The notes: a model not told the origin generated them from the letters alone. DNA of 9,033 nt from an uncultured Clostridium sp. (GCA_905203195.1 CAJKVD010000017.1:1-9033), one strand, 5' to 3'; counted from the first letter of the stretch, positions 1 through 5,566 are shown. A program made the numbers and translations.

Positions 1-1
1 T

Positions 2-169
2 TCTAAAAATAAGTTAGAAATGAAAAAGGAGTCTTGGGCAAGTAAGTTATGGCATAAAATAAAAAAACATAGATTTATGAGTGTTATATTTTTATTGTTT
101 TTTATGTTTTCTATACTTAATATTGTTTTAATTAATTATTTTCTTGTTGTTTTACAAGAGATAAGTTAA
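2..169 (+). CDS. Small membrane protein or C-terminal tail of a larger protein (5' end open)
   Basis: The frame is open from the left edge of the window, with an ATG at 20-22 and a TAA at 167-169. From the ATG it encodes 49 residues: a basic, tryptophan-containing start (MKKESWASKLWHKIKKHR), one hydrophobic stretch of about 22 residues (roughly residues 20-44) that looks like a single membrane segment, and a short tail ending VVLQEIS. No convincing Shine-Dalgarno sequence precedes the ATG (only AAGTTAGAA), so this may be the end of a longer gene that begins outside the window. The positive charges before the hydrophobic stretch suggest a cytoplasmic N-terminal side. I do not recognise a family and no function can be assigned. 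That the frame is real is supported mainly by its sensible membrane-protein composition. Confidence 0.5.
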   Translation, partial: SKNKLEMKKESWASKLWHKIKKHRFMSVIFLLFFMFSILNIVLINYFLVVLQEIS

Positions 170-171
170 GA

Positions 172-216
172 TTTTTGGTGTTTTTTTTGAGCGGACTAAA
201 AAAACATTAGGAAAAA
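172..216. repeat. Inverted repeat downstream of the small membrane gene, possible terminator
   Basis: TGTTTTTTT (179-187) pairs perfectly with AAAAAAACA (198-206) around a 10-nt loop. G-T and A-T pairs could extend the stem outward, using 172-178 and 207-213. It lies just after the stop at 169 and before the next promoter at 248, where a terminator would be expected. The T-run sits inside the stem rather than after it, so efficient termination is uncertain. Confidence 0.3.
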
Positions 217-247
217 TTTTGTTATTATTATAGGATTTATAAAAAAA

Positions 248-276
248 TTGGATTTTTGGTAAAAATATGTTATAAT
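248..276 (+). promoter_or_regulatory. Sigma-A-type promoter for the methyltransferase/pseudouridine synthase unit
   Basis: A perfect -10 TATAAT (271-276) is preceded by the extended element TGT (268-270). A weak -35 TTGGAT (248-253) lies upstream with a 17-nt spacer. It sits 36 nt upstream of the ATG at 313. Confidence 0.6.
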
Positions 277-312
277 AAGTGTTGTATAATTTATAGAAAA
301 GGAATAAGTAGT

Positions 313-1179
313 ATGAAAATAGCAAATAATTGGAAAGATTATAAAATATTGGACATGGCAGATGGACAAAAATTAGAGAGATGGGGAGAAGTAATATTGT
401 CAAGACCAGACCCACAAATAATATGGAAACAAAAAACATGTCCAAAAAAGTGGAAAGAAATAAATGCAGTATATTATAGAAGTAAAACAGGAGGAGGGGC
501 ATGGGAATTTCATAAAAAGATGCCAAAGCAATGGCAAATAAAATATAAAGAATTAACATTTAATATAAAACCAATGGGGTTTAAACATACTGGATTATTT
601 CCGGAACAAACAGTAAATTGGGACTGGATGATGGAAAAGATAAGAAAAAGTAATAGGAACGAAGTTAAGGTTTTAAATTTGTTTGCTTATACAGGAGGAG
701 CAACAGTGGCTTGTTTGGCGGCAGGAGCATCAGTATGCCATGTAGATAGCTCAAAAGGTATGACAACATGGGCAAAAGAAAATGTAGTATCGTCAGGATT
801 GGAGAAAAGACCAGTTAGATTTATAATAGATGACGTTGTAAAATTTGTTAATAGGGAAATTAGAAGAGGAAATAAATATGATGCAATTATTATGGATCCA
901 CCATCATATGGAAGAGGAGCAAAGGGTGAAGTATGGCAATTCGAAGAAAATATATATGATTTAGTGGAATTATGTACTAATGTTTTATCAGATAATCCTT
1001 TATTTTTCTTAATAAATTCATATACAACAGGAATTTCAAGTAAAGTATTAGAAAATATATTAAATTTGACGGTTAATAGAAAAAATAAGGGAATGGTAAC
1101 ATCTGGAGAAGTGGGTTTACCAATGGAAAATTCTGAACTTGTTTTACCTTGTGGTATTTATGGACGTTGGGAAGCTTGA
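313..1179 (+). CDS. Class I SAM-dependent RNA methyltransferase, RlmI/RlmL-like (COG1092-type)
   Basis: This 288-residue protein probably methylates ribosomal RNA in the cytoplasm using S-adenosylmethionine. Its N-terminal third (about 1-110) holds the substrate-side region, including NAVYYRSKTGGG and KPMGFKHTGLFPEQ. The Rossmann-type catalytic domain follows. Motif I is LNLFAYTGGA (121-130), an acidic residue follows motif II (HVDSSKG, 143-149), and DPPSYGRG (195-202) is the (D/N)PPF/Y-like motif IV. This combination is typical of the RlmI/RlmL-related family found next to pseudouridine synthases in many Clostridia. The methylated nucleotide cannot be read from sequence. I chose ATG 313 because the first recognisable residues (MKIANNWKDYKILD) start there and AAAGGAA lies upstream. 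An in-frame ATG at 256 would overlap the promoter. A pseudouridine synthase follows 28 nt later, forming a probable RNA-modification operon. Confidence 0.85.
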   Translation: MKIANNWKDYKILDMADGQKLERWGEVILSRPDPQIIWKQKTCPKKWKEINAVYYRSKTGGGAWEFHKKMPKQWQIKYKELTFNIKPMGFKHTGLFPEQTVNWDWMMEKIRKSNRNEVKVLNLFAYTGGATVACLAAGASVCHVDSSKGMTTWAKENVVSSGLEKRPVRFIIDDVVKFVNREIRRGNKYDAIIMDPPSYGRGAKGEVWQFEENIYDLVELCTNVLSDNPLFFLINSYTTGISSKVLENILNLTVNRKNKGMVTSGEVGLPMENSELVLPCGIYGRWEA

Positions 1180-1207
1180 TATTGTAGTGAAAGGAAAATA
1201 TCTAAAA

Positions 1208-1907
1208 ATGCAAAAATTGAATGTAGTTTATGAGGATAATCATATTATAGTTGTAGAGAAAATTGTTAATGTTTCATCACAAGCAGATAAAACAGGTGAT
1301 ATAAATATGCTTTCAATTGTTAAGAATTATATAAAAGAGAAGTATAATAAACCTGGAAATGTATATGTTGGGTTAGTACATCGTTTGGATAGGCCTGTTG
1401 GTGGAGTAATGGTATTTGCTAAAACCTCTAAAGCGGCATCGAGATTAAGCAATCAAATAAGGGAAAAGGTTATGAAGAAGCAATATTTAGCAGTTGTTGA
1501 TGGAAAAATAGAGGATAAGAAGCGGTATTTTAGAAGATTATTTATATAAGGATGAGAGGAATAATATAAGTAAAGTTGTGAATTCAAATAAAAAGGGGGC
1601 AAAATGTGCAAAATTAGATTATGAGGTTTTGGGTTATAAACCAGATAAAAATTTAAGTTTAATAAAAGTGAATTTGCATACTGGAAGGCATCATCAGATA
1701 AGATTACAGATGGCGAATTTTGGTCATAGCATATTTGGAGATCAGAAGTATGGTACGCGCGGAAAGGGCAAACAGATAGCTTTATGGGCATACCATTTAG
1801 AATTTGAACATCCTATTACAAAGGAAAAAATGAGTTTTTCGGTTTTCCCGGAAAATAACGGAACATGGAAATGGGATTATATAAAAAATAGGCATATAGA
1901 TTATTGA
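1208..1907 (+). pseudogene. RluA-family pseudouridine synthase, split by a single-base frameshift near 1523
   Basis: If the extra base is ignored, the gene encodes about 232 residues of an RNA pseudouridine synthase, which converts uridine to pseudouridine in rRNA or tRNA. The first frame starts at ATG 1208 (AAGGAAA at 1191-1197) and contains the catalytic motif HRLDRPVGGV, with Asp61 as the expected catalytic aspartate, and KTSKAASRL. It then runs out of frame at CGG (1523-1525) and stops at 1547-1549. Removing C1523 restores the family continuation GILEDYLYKDERNN and leads into CAKLDYEVL, LHTGRHHQIRLQ and FGDQKYG, ending at TGA 1905-1907. All expected blocks survive on both sides of a clean one-base shift. 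This suggests a recent mutation or a sequencing/assembly error rather than long decay. No slippery sequence typical of programmed frameshifting is visible. The gene follows the RNA methyltransferase, probably in one operon. Confidence 0.85.
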
Positions 1908-1931
1908 AAAATAGTTTATATGTCTATTTTT
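1907..1931 (+). terminator. Weak intrinsic terminator after the RNA-modification unit
   Basis: AAAAATAG (1907-1914) pairs with CTATTTTT (1924-1931) around a 9-nt loop directly after the pseudouridine synthase stop. The stem is 8 bp and nearly free of G-C pairs, with T residues in its right arm. It is plausible by position but thermodynamically weak. Confidence 0.4.
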
Positions 1932-1984
1932 ACGAAATATTAAAAATCTTTTATGAAATTGATTTTAAAAAATTATATATATAA

Positions 1985-2036
1985 TTTTGTCTTCTTTATA
2001 AACGTTTTGTTCTTTTTTTAAAAATCGATGATAAAA
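1985..2036 (+). promoter_or_regulatory. Candidate agrB promoter with TTTTGT direct repeats
   Basis: TTTTGT occurs at 1985-1990 and again at 2005-2010, so start-to-start spacing is 20 bp, about two helical turns. That spacing is similar to paired LytTR-regulator (AgrA) half-sites. The second copy overlaps a poor -35 (TTGTTC, 2007-2012), followed after 17 nt by GATAAA (2030-2035) as a partial -10. A weak promoter overlapped by an activator site is how known agr promoters are built. The region is very T-rich, however, so chance similarity is a real risk. Confidence 0.35.
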
Positions 2037-2074
2037 TCACAATAGCTTAAGGGAATGAAGTGAGGTGAGAAAAG

Positions 2075-2692
2075 ATGATTGATAAAATCTGTATGTTTCT
2101 AACCAACAAAATGAGAAAAGAAATGCCAGAAATTGATGATGAAAGAGCTGAGATAATAAATTATGGTTTACAAAATATAATTGGCGAAATTCCAAAGATA
2201 TTTATTATGCTAGGAATAGCATATTTATTGGGGGTTTTTAAATTAGCATTAATTACATTTCTAATCATTTTACCTTACCGTACATTTTCTGGAGGGTTCC
2301 ATTTAAAAACACATTTAGGTTGTATAGTTTGTACTAGTTTAATGTATACTGGACCAGCTTTTATATCTAAATATATAGTTTTAGAAGGAATGCCTAAAAT
2401 AATAGCGATTGTTTTACTTTGGATTTTTGCAATGATTATGATTACTTTGTATGCTCCAGCTGATACGGAGAATGTACCAATTTTGCGAAAAAAGGAAAGA
2501 ATGCAAAAACGAATATTATCGTATATAACTATGACAATAGCTTTGGTTGTAGCAGGTTTGATTAATAATCAAGTTTTATCTAACATAATTATTATTGGAT
2601 ATTTGATTCAAACGTGTTCAATTACAAGGTTAGCATATAAAATTACAAAAAATAAGTATGGGCATGAAGTTTATGAGGCAACAACAGTTTAA
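2075..2692 (+). CDS. agrB: AgrB-type autoinducer-processing membrane protease
   Basis: AgrB (PF04647) is an integral membrane cysteine endopeptidase. It removes the C-terminal tail of the AgrD precursor and helps form the cyclic thiolactone signal peptide. This protein has 205 residues, close to the usual 190-210. The catalytic pair is visible as His76 and Cys83 in GGFHLKTHLGC, with the same seven-residue spacing as His77/Cys84 of Staphylococcus aureus AgrB. The conserved segment LYAPADTENVPI (125-136) is present. Several hydrophobic stretches (about 41-65, 84-101, 108-126, 146-163 and 168-183) fit a multi-pass protein. ATG 2075 is supported by GAGGTGA (2062-2068), an excellent match to the 16S anti-Shine-Dalgarno with 6-nt spacing. 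The autoinducer precursor follows 73 nt after the stop, separated by a GC-containing hairpin. Confidence 0.93.
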   Translation: MIDKICMFLTNKMRKEMPEIDDERAEIINYGLQNIIGEIPKIFIMLGIAYLLGVFKLALITFLIILPYRTFSGGFHLKTHLGCIVCTSLMYTGPAFISKYIVLEGMPKIIAIVLLWIFAMIMITLYAPADTENVPILRKKERMQKRILSYITMTIALVVAGLINNQVLSNIIIIGYLIQTCSITRLAYKITKNKYGHEVYEATTV

Positions 2693-2704
2693 TTTGTTGA
2701 TACA

Positions 2705-2729
2705 TAAAACATTTGCCGGCAATGTTTTA
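2705..2729 (+). repeat. Inverted repeat between agrB and agrD
   Basis: TAAAACATTTGCC (2705-2717) is followed immediately by GGCAATGTTTTA (2718-2729). The arms are complementary except for one extra T, giving a 12-bp dyad centred on GCCGGC. In RNA, a stem with a short apical loop would form 23 nt before the agrD ribosome binding site. There is no T-run after it, so it is not an obvious terminator. A partial attenuator, an RNA-processing or stability element, or a protein-binding dyad would all fit. Confidence 0.6.
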
Positions 2730-2765
2730 GTATTATATAAAGAATTTTTTTAAGGGGGAGTTCCT

Positions 2766-2885
2766 ATGTTAAAATTTTTATCTAAAATAGCTGAAAAATA
2801 TGCTAAAAGTACTAATACTGCTTGTGTAGTTTGGTGTGTAATGCATCAAACAAAAATGCCAGCAAGTTTAATTAAAAAAGATTAA
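2766..2885 (+). CDS. agrD: AgrD-type cyclic lactone autoinducer precursor (39 aa)
   Basis: This short gene encodes the precursor of the quorum-sensing peptide processed by the neighbouring AgrB and sensed by AgrC. The layout is that of the AgrD family: an amphipathic lysine-rich leader (MLKFLSKIAEKYAK, 1-14), a small-residue linker and core (STNTACVVWCVM, 15-26), the recognition segment HQTKMP (27-32), and a charged tail (ASLIKKD, 33-39). HQTKMP aligns with the DEPEVP of S. aureus AgrD and YEPKSP of Listeria. A very strong AAGGGGGAG (2752-2760) precedes ATG 2766 by 5 nt. Two features are unusual. There are two cysteines (Cys20 and Cys24), neither at the standard distance from the recognition segment, and Thr29 stands where proline is normally conserved. 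The mature signal is therefore uncertain: a seven-member Cys20-Met26 ring, or a five-member Cys20-Cys24 ring. Confidence 0.9.
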   Translation: MLKFLSKIAEKYAKSTNTACVVWCVMHQTKMPASLIKKD

Positions 2886-2947
2886 TTTGTTATTAATTTT
2901 GGCTGAATAAAATTTGGCCAATATATAAATCTCAATGTTATTATTAT

Positions 2948-2996
2948 ATGAAAAAGAAAATGCTATAAATTTATTTTATAGTATTTTCTTTTTCAT
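2948..2996. terminator. Long perfect hairpin after agrD, probable (bidirectional) terminator
   Basis: A 22-nt arm (2948-2969) pairs with 2975-2996 around the loop TTTAT, with a single G-T wobble and no mismatch. The right arm contains TTTTCTTTTT, and the minus-strand reading gives the same. It lies 62 nt after the agrD stop, before the convergent agrAC unit, where a terminator working in both directions would prevent read-through. Confidence 0.65.
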
Positions 2997-3133
2997 AAGA
3001 ACAAAAGCGGACATTAATAGCATTGAACATTTTAAAGTTTGCGTTTTTGTTCGTGTGCGAATTTTGCAAAGTAAATTCTGTGCATTGTTATTTTTATATT
3101 ATAGGAAACTTGAAGAACTTTTCTATAATATAA
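2997..3133. repeat. Structured intergenic stretch between the convergent agr units
   Basis: TTTTTATATTATAG (3091-3104) is perfectly complementary to CTATAATATAAAAA (3123-3136), a 14-bp stem with an 18-nt loop. Its right arm overlaps the left arm of the agrAC terminator by 3 nt, so the two structures could compete. Further left, GAACAAAA (2999-3006) is complementary to TTTTGTTC (3045-3052). No convincing coding frame or promoter is seen here. It could be part of untranslated 3' ends or a small RNA. Confidence 0.45.
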
Positions 3134-3157
3134 AAAAGAAGAGTTTCCTCTTCTTTT
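3134..3157 (-). terminator. Intrinsic terminator of the agrAC unit
   Basis: On the minus strand the stem AAAAGAAGAG / CTCTTCTTTT (10 bp, perfect) is closed by a GAAA tetraloop and followed by further T residues. It overlaps the agrC stop codon (3156-3158). A GNRA tetraloop stem ending in a T-run is a textbook intrinsic terminator in this orientation. Confidence 0.8.
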
Positions 3158-4508
3158 AATTATAATATATTTCTAATTGTTGTTTAAATAATTTATCAGT
3201 TTTGGTTGTGAATAAGTTTAAATTATTATTTTTTGATACTATTTTTCTTACTTCCCATAATCCAATACCAGAATGATTTTCTTTTTCTGTAAATCCTTTA
3301 TTAAATATTGTTTCTGTATCAATATTTTTGTTTAAATAACTGTTTTCGATGAATATTATATTTCTATTGTTTTTGTCATCTCTTCTGAATGAAATATTTA
3401 TTGTTTTTTCTTTACTTGTTTCAGCAGCTTCTATTGCATTATCTAGTAATATTCCTAGAATTCTTGCAAATTCATAAATCTTCATGTGTAAATCATTTAG
3501 GTCTAATAAGAAATATATTTTTACATCTATTCCTTTTTTAGTTGCTTCATGATATTTAGTAGTTAATAGGTTATATATACCTGGATTGTTTATGCTGTCT
3601 GGATTTAATATGTATAAGTTATTTACTTTTTCACAGTCGTGTTCTAGTTGAACATAGTATTTTTTAAGTCCTTCCATATCGTTTGTATTAATATATCCAC
3701 CAATTGTTGTGACAATATTATCAAAGTCATGTTTAAAACCTCTTACATTATCATGTAATATATGTAGAGTTTTATTATATGCTTCTGCACTTTCTAATTG
3801 TTCTGTTGTAGTTTTTAGTTTAACTATTTTTGATATGCTGTATAGGCTAATTATGAAGTATAGTAATAACATTGCAAAGTTGGCAAATGTATATGCTAAA
3901 GGTAAAATATCTATATATTTCATAGTTATAATTATTTCTATTATTATATAAATTAGACCAAAACATAGGTTAGCTATTATTAATGATTTTGTTTTTTTAT
4001 CAACTTCATCTACTAGGTTTAATGATAAGTGTTTATTTCTTATTATATATGTTATTATGAAAACTAATAAATACATTAAAAGTGTAAATGGTATTTTATA
4101 AATTACAACATTTATTGCTTGTTCATATGATATATTTAATAAGGTAATATATGGATTTAAAAATAGATATTGTATTATTGAAAATATAAAACTTGGTAAT
4201 AAACCGGCTATTACTGTTTTTATAGCATTTGTTTTAAATATTGTATAAATTATTATAAATGATGAAATATAATTAAATACAATATTGAATGGATTTGGAA
4301 TACAGAACATGCTTATAATTGATACTGTAATGCTTGTTGCTATGTAAGATATTTTTTGTTTTTTACTAGCTGTAAAATTAAAAATACTTGTAAGTAAATA
4401 TAGTGTTAATGGGATTTCAATAAATACAAGAATAATCGATAAAATTTTGATTAATCCAGGATTAGGTGTACTTATAGATATCCAAATATTATTTAAAAAA
4501 TTTGTCAT
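3156..4508 (-). CDS. agrC: AgrC-type sensor histidine kinase (GHKL domain)
   Basis: This 450-residue membrane kinase is the expected receptor for the cyclic peptide made by AgrB/AgrD. It autophosphorylates and passes the phosphate to AgrA. The N-terminal half (about 17-228) is a series of six or seven hydrophobic segments, which in this family bind the signal peptide. A linker helix (229-250) leads to the dimerisation/phosphoacceptor block LHDNVRGFKHDFDNI, with His260 as the likely phosphorylated residue. The GHKL ATPase domain carries the N-box GILLDNAIEAA (352-362; Asn357) and a G-box SGIGLWEVRKIV (413-424). The order of blocks and the HD-F-N H-box match the AgrC/HPK10 group. ATG 4508 has GGAGGT (4522-4517) at 8 nt and overlaps the end of agrA by 20 nt, so the two are probably translated together. 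A terminator overlaps the stop codon. Confidence 0.92.
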   Translation of the reverse strand: MTNFLNNIWISISTPNPGLIKILSIILVFIEIPLTLYLLTSIFNFTASKKQKISYIATSITVSIISMFCIPNPFNIVFNYISSFIIIYTIFKTNAIKTVIAGLLPSFIFSIIQYLFLNPYITLLNISYEQAINVVIYKIPFTLLMYLLVFIITYIIRNKHLSLNLVDEVDKKTKSLIIANLCFGLIYIIIEIIITMKYIDILPLAYTFANFAMLLLYFIISLYSISKIVKLKTTTEQLESAEAYNKTLHILHDNVRGFKHDFDNIVTTIGGYINTNDMEGLKKYYVQLEHDCEKVNNLYILNPDSINNPGIYNLLTTKYHEATKKGIDVKIYFLLDLNDLHMKIYEFARILGILLDNAIEAAETSKEKTINISFRRDDKNNRNIIFIENSYLNKNIDTETIFNKGFTEKENHSGIGLWEVRKIVSKNNNLNLFTTKTDKLFKQQLEIYYN

Positions 4509-5202
4509 TTTTAAAAACCTCCATTATTTCATTTTTATATTTAGGGCCAATATCACAAAAATCATTTCCTTTAAGATAAAGCCTATTTTCTACAGGGTCA
4601 ACATTAGTAACATTTTTAGAATTTACAATAAAAGATTTATGACATCTGATAAAATGACTAGGCAGTATTCCCTGAAGTTTATTAAAAGAACTATATATTT
4701 CATAATCTTTGCTTAATGTATGGAATATTACTTTCATACCGTCTCTTTTAATATAGTTGATTTCATTTTCATCAATAACAGTATTTTTATTATCAATTTT
4801 GATATATTTTTTTGGTAGCCCATTTATGTCATCAAATAATCTAATTATAGTTTCTTCCAAACGTTCTGGAGTTATAGGTTTAGCAATATAATCAAATGTT
4901 TTAAATTTGTATGCCATCATAGCATATTCTAAGTGACCTGTTGTAAATATTAGGTATGCATCTTTATTTTTCTTTCTTACTGTTTCTGCAATTTGTAAAC
5001 CGTTTTTTCCGTTTTTTAGGTTGATATCTAAAATTAATACATCAGTTTTGTTATTGTCTACATAGTCCAGAATTTCATCAAAGTCGTCTGATTTAAAAGC
5101 AATGTGACCATCATAATTATATTTTATGAAGATATTTTCTAATATTTTAGGTAGCTTTTCTAAAATATTGATATTATCATCACAAATAACAAAATTTAGC
5201 AT
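4489..5202 (-). CDS. agrA: AgrA-type response regulator (receiver plus LytTR DNA-binding domain)
   Basis: This 237-residue cytoplasmic transcription regulator receives phosphate from AgrC and should activate the agr promoters. The receiver domain (1-125) has the acidic pocket Asp8/Asp9, the phosphoacceptor Asp59 in LILDI (same number as S. aureus AgrA), Thr87-Thr88 in IFTTGH, and Lys108 in AKPI. The LytTR domain (about 131-231) contains YIKIDN, INYIKRDGMKVIFH, and the conserved recognition segment FIRCHKSFIVN (184-194), whose histidine aligns with a DNA-contacting residue of AgrA. ATG 5202 is set by AAAGGAGA about 6 nt upstream on the minus strand. agrA is the first gene of the unit and agrC follows with a 20-nt overlap, so the order is A then C, the reverse of the staphylococcal C-A order. 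A strong promoter lies about 80 nt upstream. Confidence 0.93.
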   Translation of the reverse strand: MLNFVICDDNINILEKLPKILENIFIKYNYDGHIAFKSDDFDEILDYVDNNKTDVLILDINLKNGKNGLQIAETVRKKNKDAYLIFTTGHLEYAMMAYKFKTFDYIAKPITPERLEETIIRLFDDINGLPKKYIKIDNKNTVIDENEINYIKRDGMKVIFHTLSKDYEIYSSFNKLQGILPSHFIRCHKSFIVNSKNVTNVDPVENRLYLKGNDFCDIGPKYKNEIMEVFKNDKFFK

Positions 5203-5227
5203 ATAGTATCTCCTTTCATTACTAAGT

Positions 5228-5272
5228 GGAAAAAGGTATTGCCAAAATAAGACAAATTACCTAAATTTTTCC
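5228..5272 (-). repeat. Inverted repeat in the agrA leader
   Basis: GGAAAAAGGTA (5228-5238) can pair with TACC (5258-5261) and TTTTTCC (5266-5272), leaving TAAA (5262-5265) bulged. It lies between the agrA promoter and its ribosome binding site, so it would be part of the agrA mRNA leader. It could also be a protein-binding dyad upstream of the divergent frame at 5366. Confidence 0.35.
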
Positions 5273-5284
5273 AATAATAATTAC

Positions 5285-5313
5285 AATATAATCTAAAATT
5301 TTCATATTGTCAA
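5285..5313 (-). promoter_or_regulatory. Sigma-A promoter of agrAC
   Basis: On the minus strand a perfect -35 TTGACA (5313-5308) is separated by exactly 17 nt from the -10 TATATT (5290-5285), which matches the consensus at five of six positions. This is one of the best promoters in the window and suggests that the sensor/regulator pair is expressed constitutively. The inferred leader before the agrA ATG is about 75 nt. Confidence 0.8.
5287..5292 (+). promoter_or_regulatory. Candidate -10 element of a divergent transcript
   Basis: A perfect TATAAT lies on the plus strand, overlapping the agrA -10 on the other strand. No recognisable -35 lies 15-18 nt upstream (T-rich AATTTTT instead), so an activator would be needed. 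Transcription would start near 5299, giving a leader of about 67 nt before the GTG at 5366. Given the A+T content, chance occurrence is possible. Confidence 0.35.
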
Positions 5314-5352
5314 GAGATATTTGGTAACTTTATCCAAAAGGTTAAAAACTAC

Positions 5353-5358
5353 GGAGGG
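5353..5358 (+). promoter_or_regulatory. Strong Shine-Dalgarno of the 28-codon frame
   Basis: GGAGGG lies with an 8-nt gap between its GGAGG core and GTG 5366. An in-frame TGA at 5360-5362 rules out any upstream start in this frame, so the GTG is the start if the frame is translated. Confidence 0.6.
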
Positions 5359-5365
5359 TTGACTT

Positions 5366-5452
5366 GTGGCATTTTTTAAAAAATTATTCACAAAAATAAA
5401 ATGGAATAAATTGGAAAAAACAATATATTTTGCTATATCAAATAAAAATTAA
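5366..5452 (+). CDS. 28-aa lysine-rich, partly amphipathic peptide divergent from agrA
   Basis: The frame starts at GTG 5366 behind a near-ideal GGAGG and stops at TAA 5450-5452. The peptide begins M-AFFKKLFTKIKW and ends with an aromatic/aliphatic patch TIYFAI and SNKN. It contains seven lysines and one glutamate, so it is strongly cationic. On a helical wheel, F3, F4, L7, F8 and I11 form one hydrophobic face opposite K5, K6, T9, K10 and K12, while the second half turns its face. There is no cysteine, no signal peptide cleavage site and no AgrD-like tail. It is not a family I can name. Position and size recall the 26-residue delta-hemolysin encoded in the staphylococcal agr RNAIII transcript, but I see no sequence homology. 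It could be a secreted surfactant-like or antimicrobial peptide, a regulator, or a spurious frame with a lucky ribosome site. Confidence 0.5.
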   Translation: MAFFKKLFTKIKWNKLEKTIYFAISNKN

Positions 5453-5473
5453 TTCGTACATAATGTATATTAA
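5449..5473. repeat. Operator-like dyad upstream of the pyrophosphatase promoter
   Basis: TTAAT-TACAT (5449-5453, 5457-5461) mirrors ATGTA-ATTAA (5463-5467, 5469-5473) around A5462, a near-palindrome just 13 nt before the -35 at 5486. It could bind a dimeric regulator or be a remnant terminator of the 28-codon frame. No T-run follows. Confidence 0.3.
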
Positions 5474-5485
5474 ATAAGTAAATGT

Positions 5486-5513
5486 TTGCTTTTTATTAAA
5501 TTAATGTTATAAT
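5486..5513 (+). promoter_or_regulatory. Promoter of the Ham1/RdgB-like gene
   Basis: A perfect -10 TATAAT (5508-5513) with the extended element TGT (5505-5507) is preceded by a partial -35 TTGCTT (5486-5491) and a 16-nt spacer. It lies 53 nt upstream of ATG 5567 and resembles the promoter at 248-276. Confidence 0.6.
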
Positions 5514-5566
5514 ACATTTGATATTAATCTTTTTATAATAATAGGTAATAATTGGAGGAATTTTAT

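Noticed and set aside
152..559. Minus-strand frame of 135 codons, rich in Leu/Phe/Tyr
   Set aside because: It lies opposite the promoter and the start of the RNA methyltransferase. Its composition is what A-rich coding DNA gives when read backwards, and there is no ribosome site or recognisable motif.
1453..1791. Minus-strand frame of 112 codons
   Set aside because: It is antisense to the conserved blocks of the pseudouridine synthase and has no start signal or family features.
2886..2947. Second hairpin TTGGC (2899-2903) / GCCAA (2917-2921) after agrD
   Set aside because: The stem has only 5 bp with a 13-nt loop and no following T-run; the 2948-2996 hairpin is a far better terminator.
2935..3159. 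Plus-strand frame of 74 codons between agrD and agrC
   Set aside because: It runs through the 22-bp hairpin, the 14-bp hairpin and the agrAC terminator. It has no Shine-Dalgarno, and its lysine/phenylalanine runs simply reflect the repeat arms.
3709..3951. Plus-strand frame of 80 codons inside agrC
   Set aside because: It is antisense to the AgrC membrane and H-box region, with no ribosome site or motif.
4447..4716. Plus-strand frame of 89 codons over the agrA/agrC junction
   Set aside because: It is opposite well-supported coding sequence of both regulators and shows only low-complexity Ile/Phe/Lys composition.
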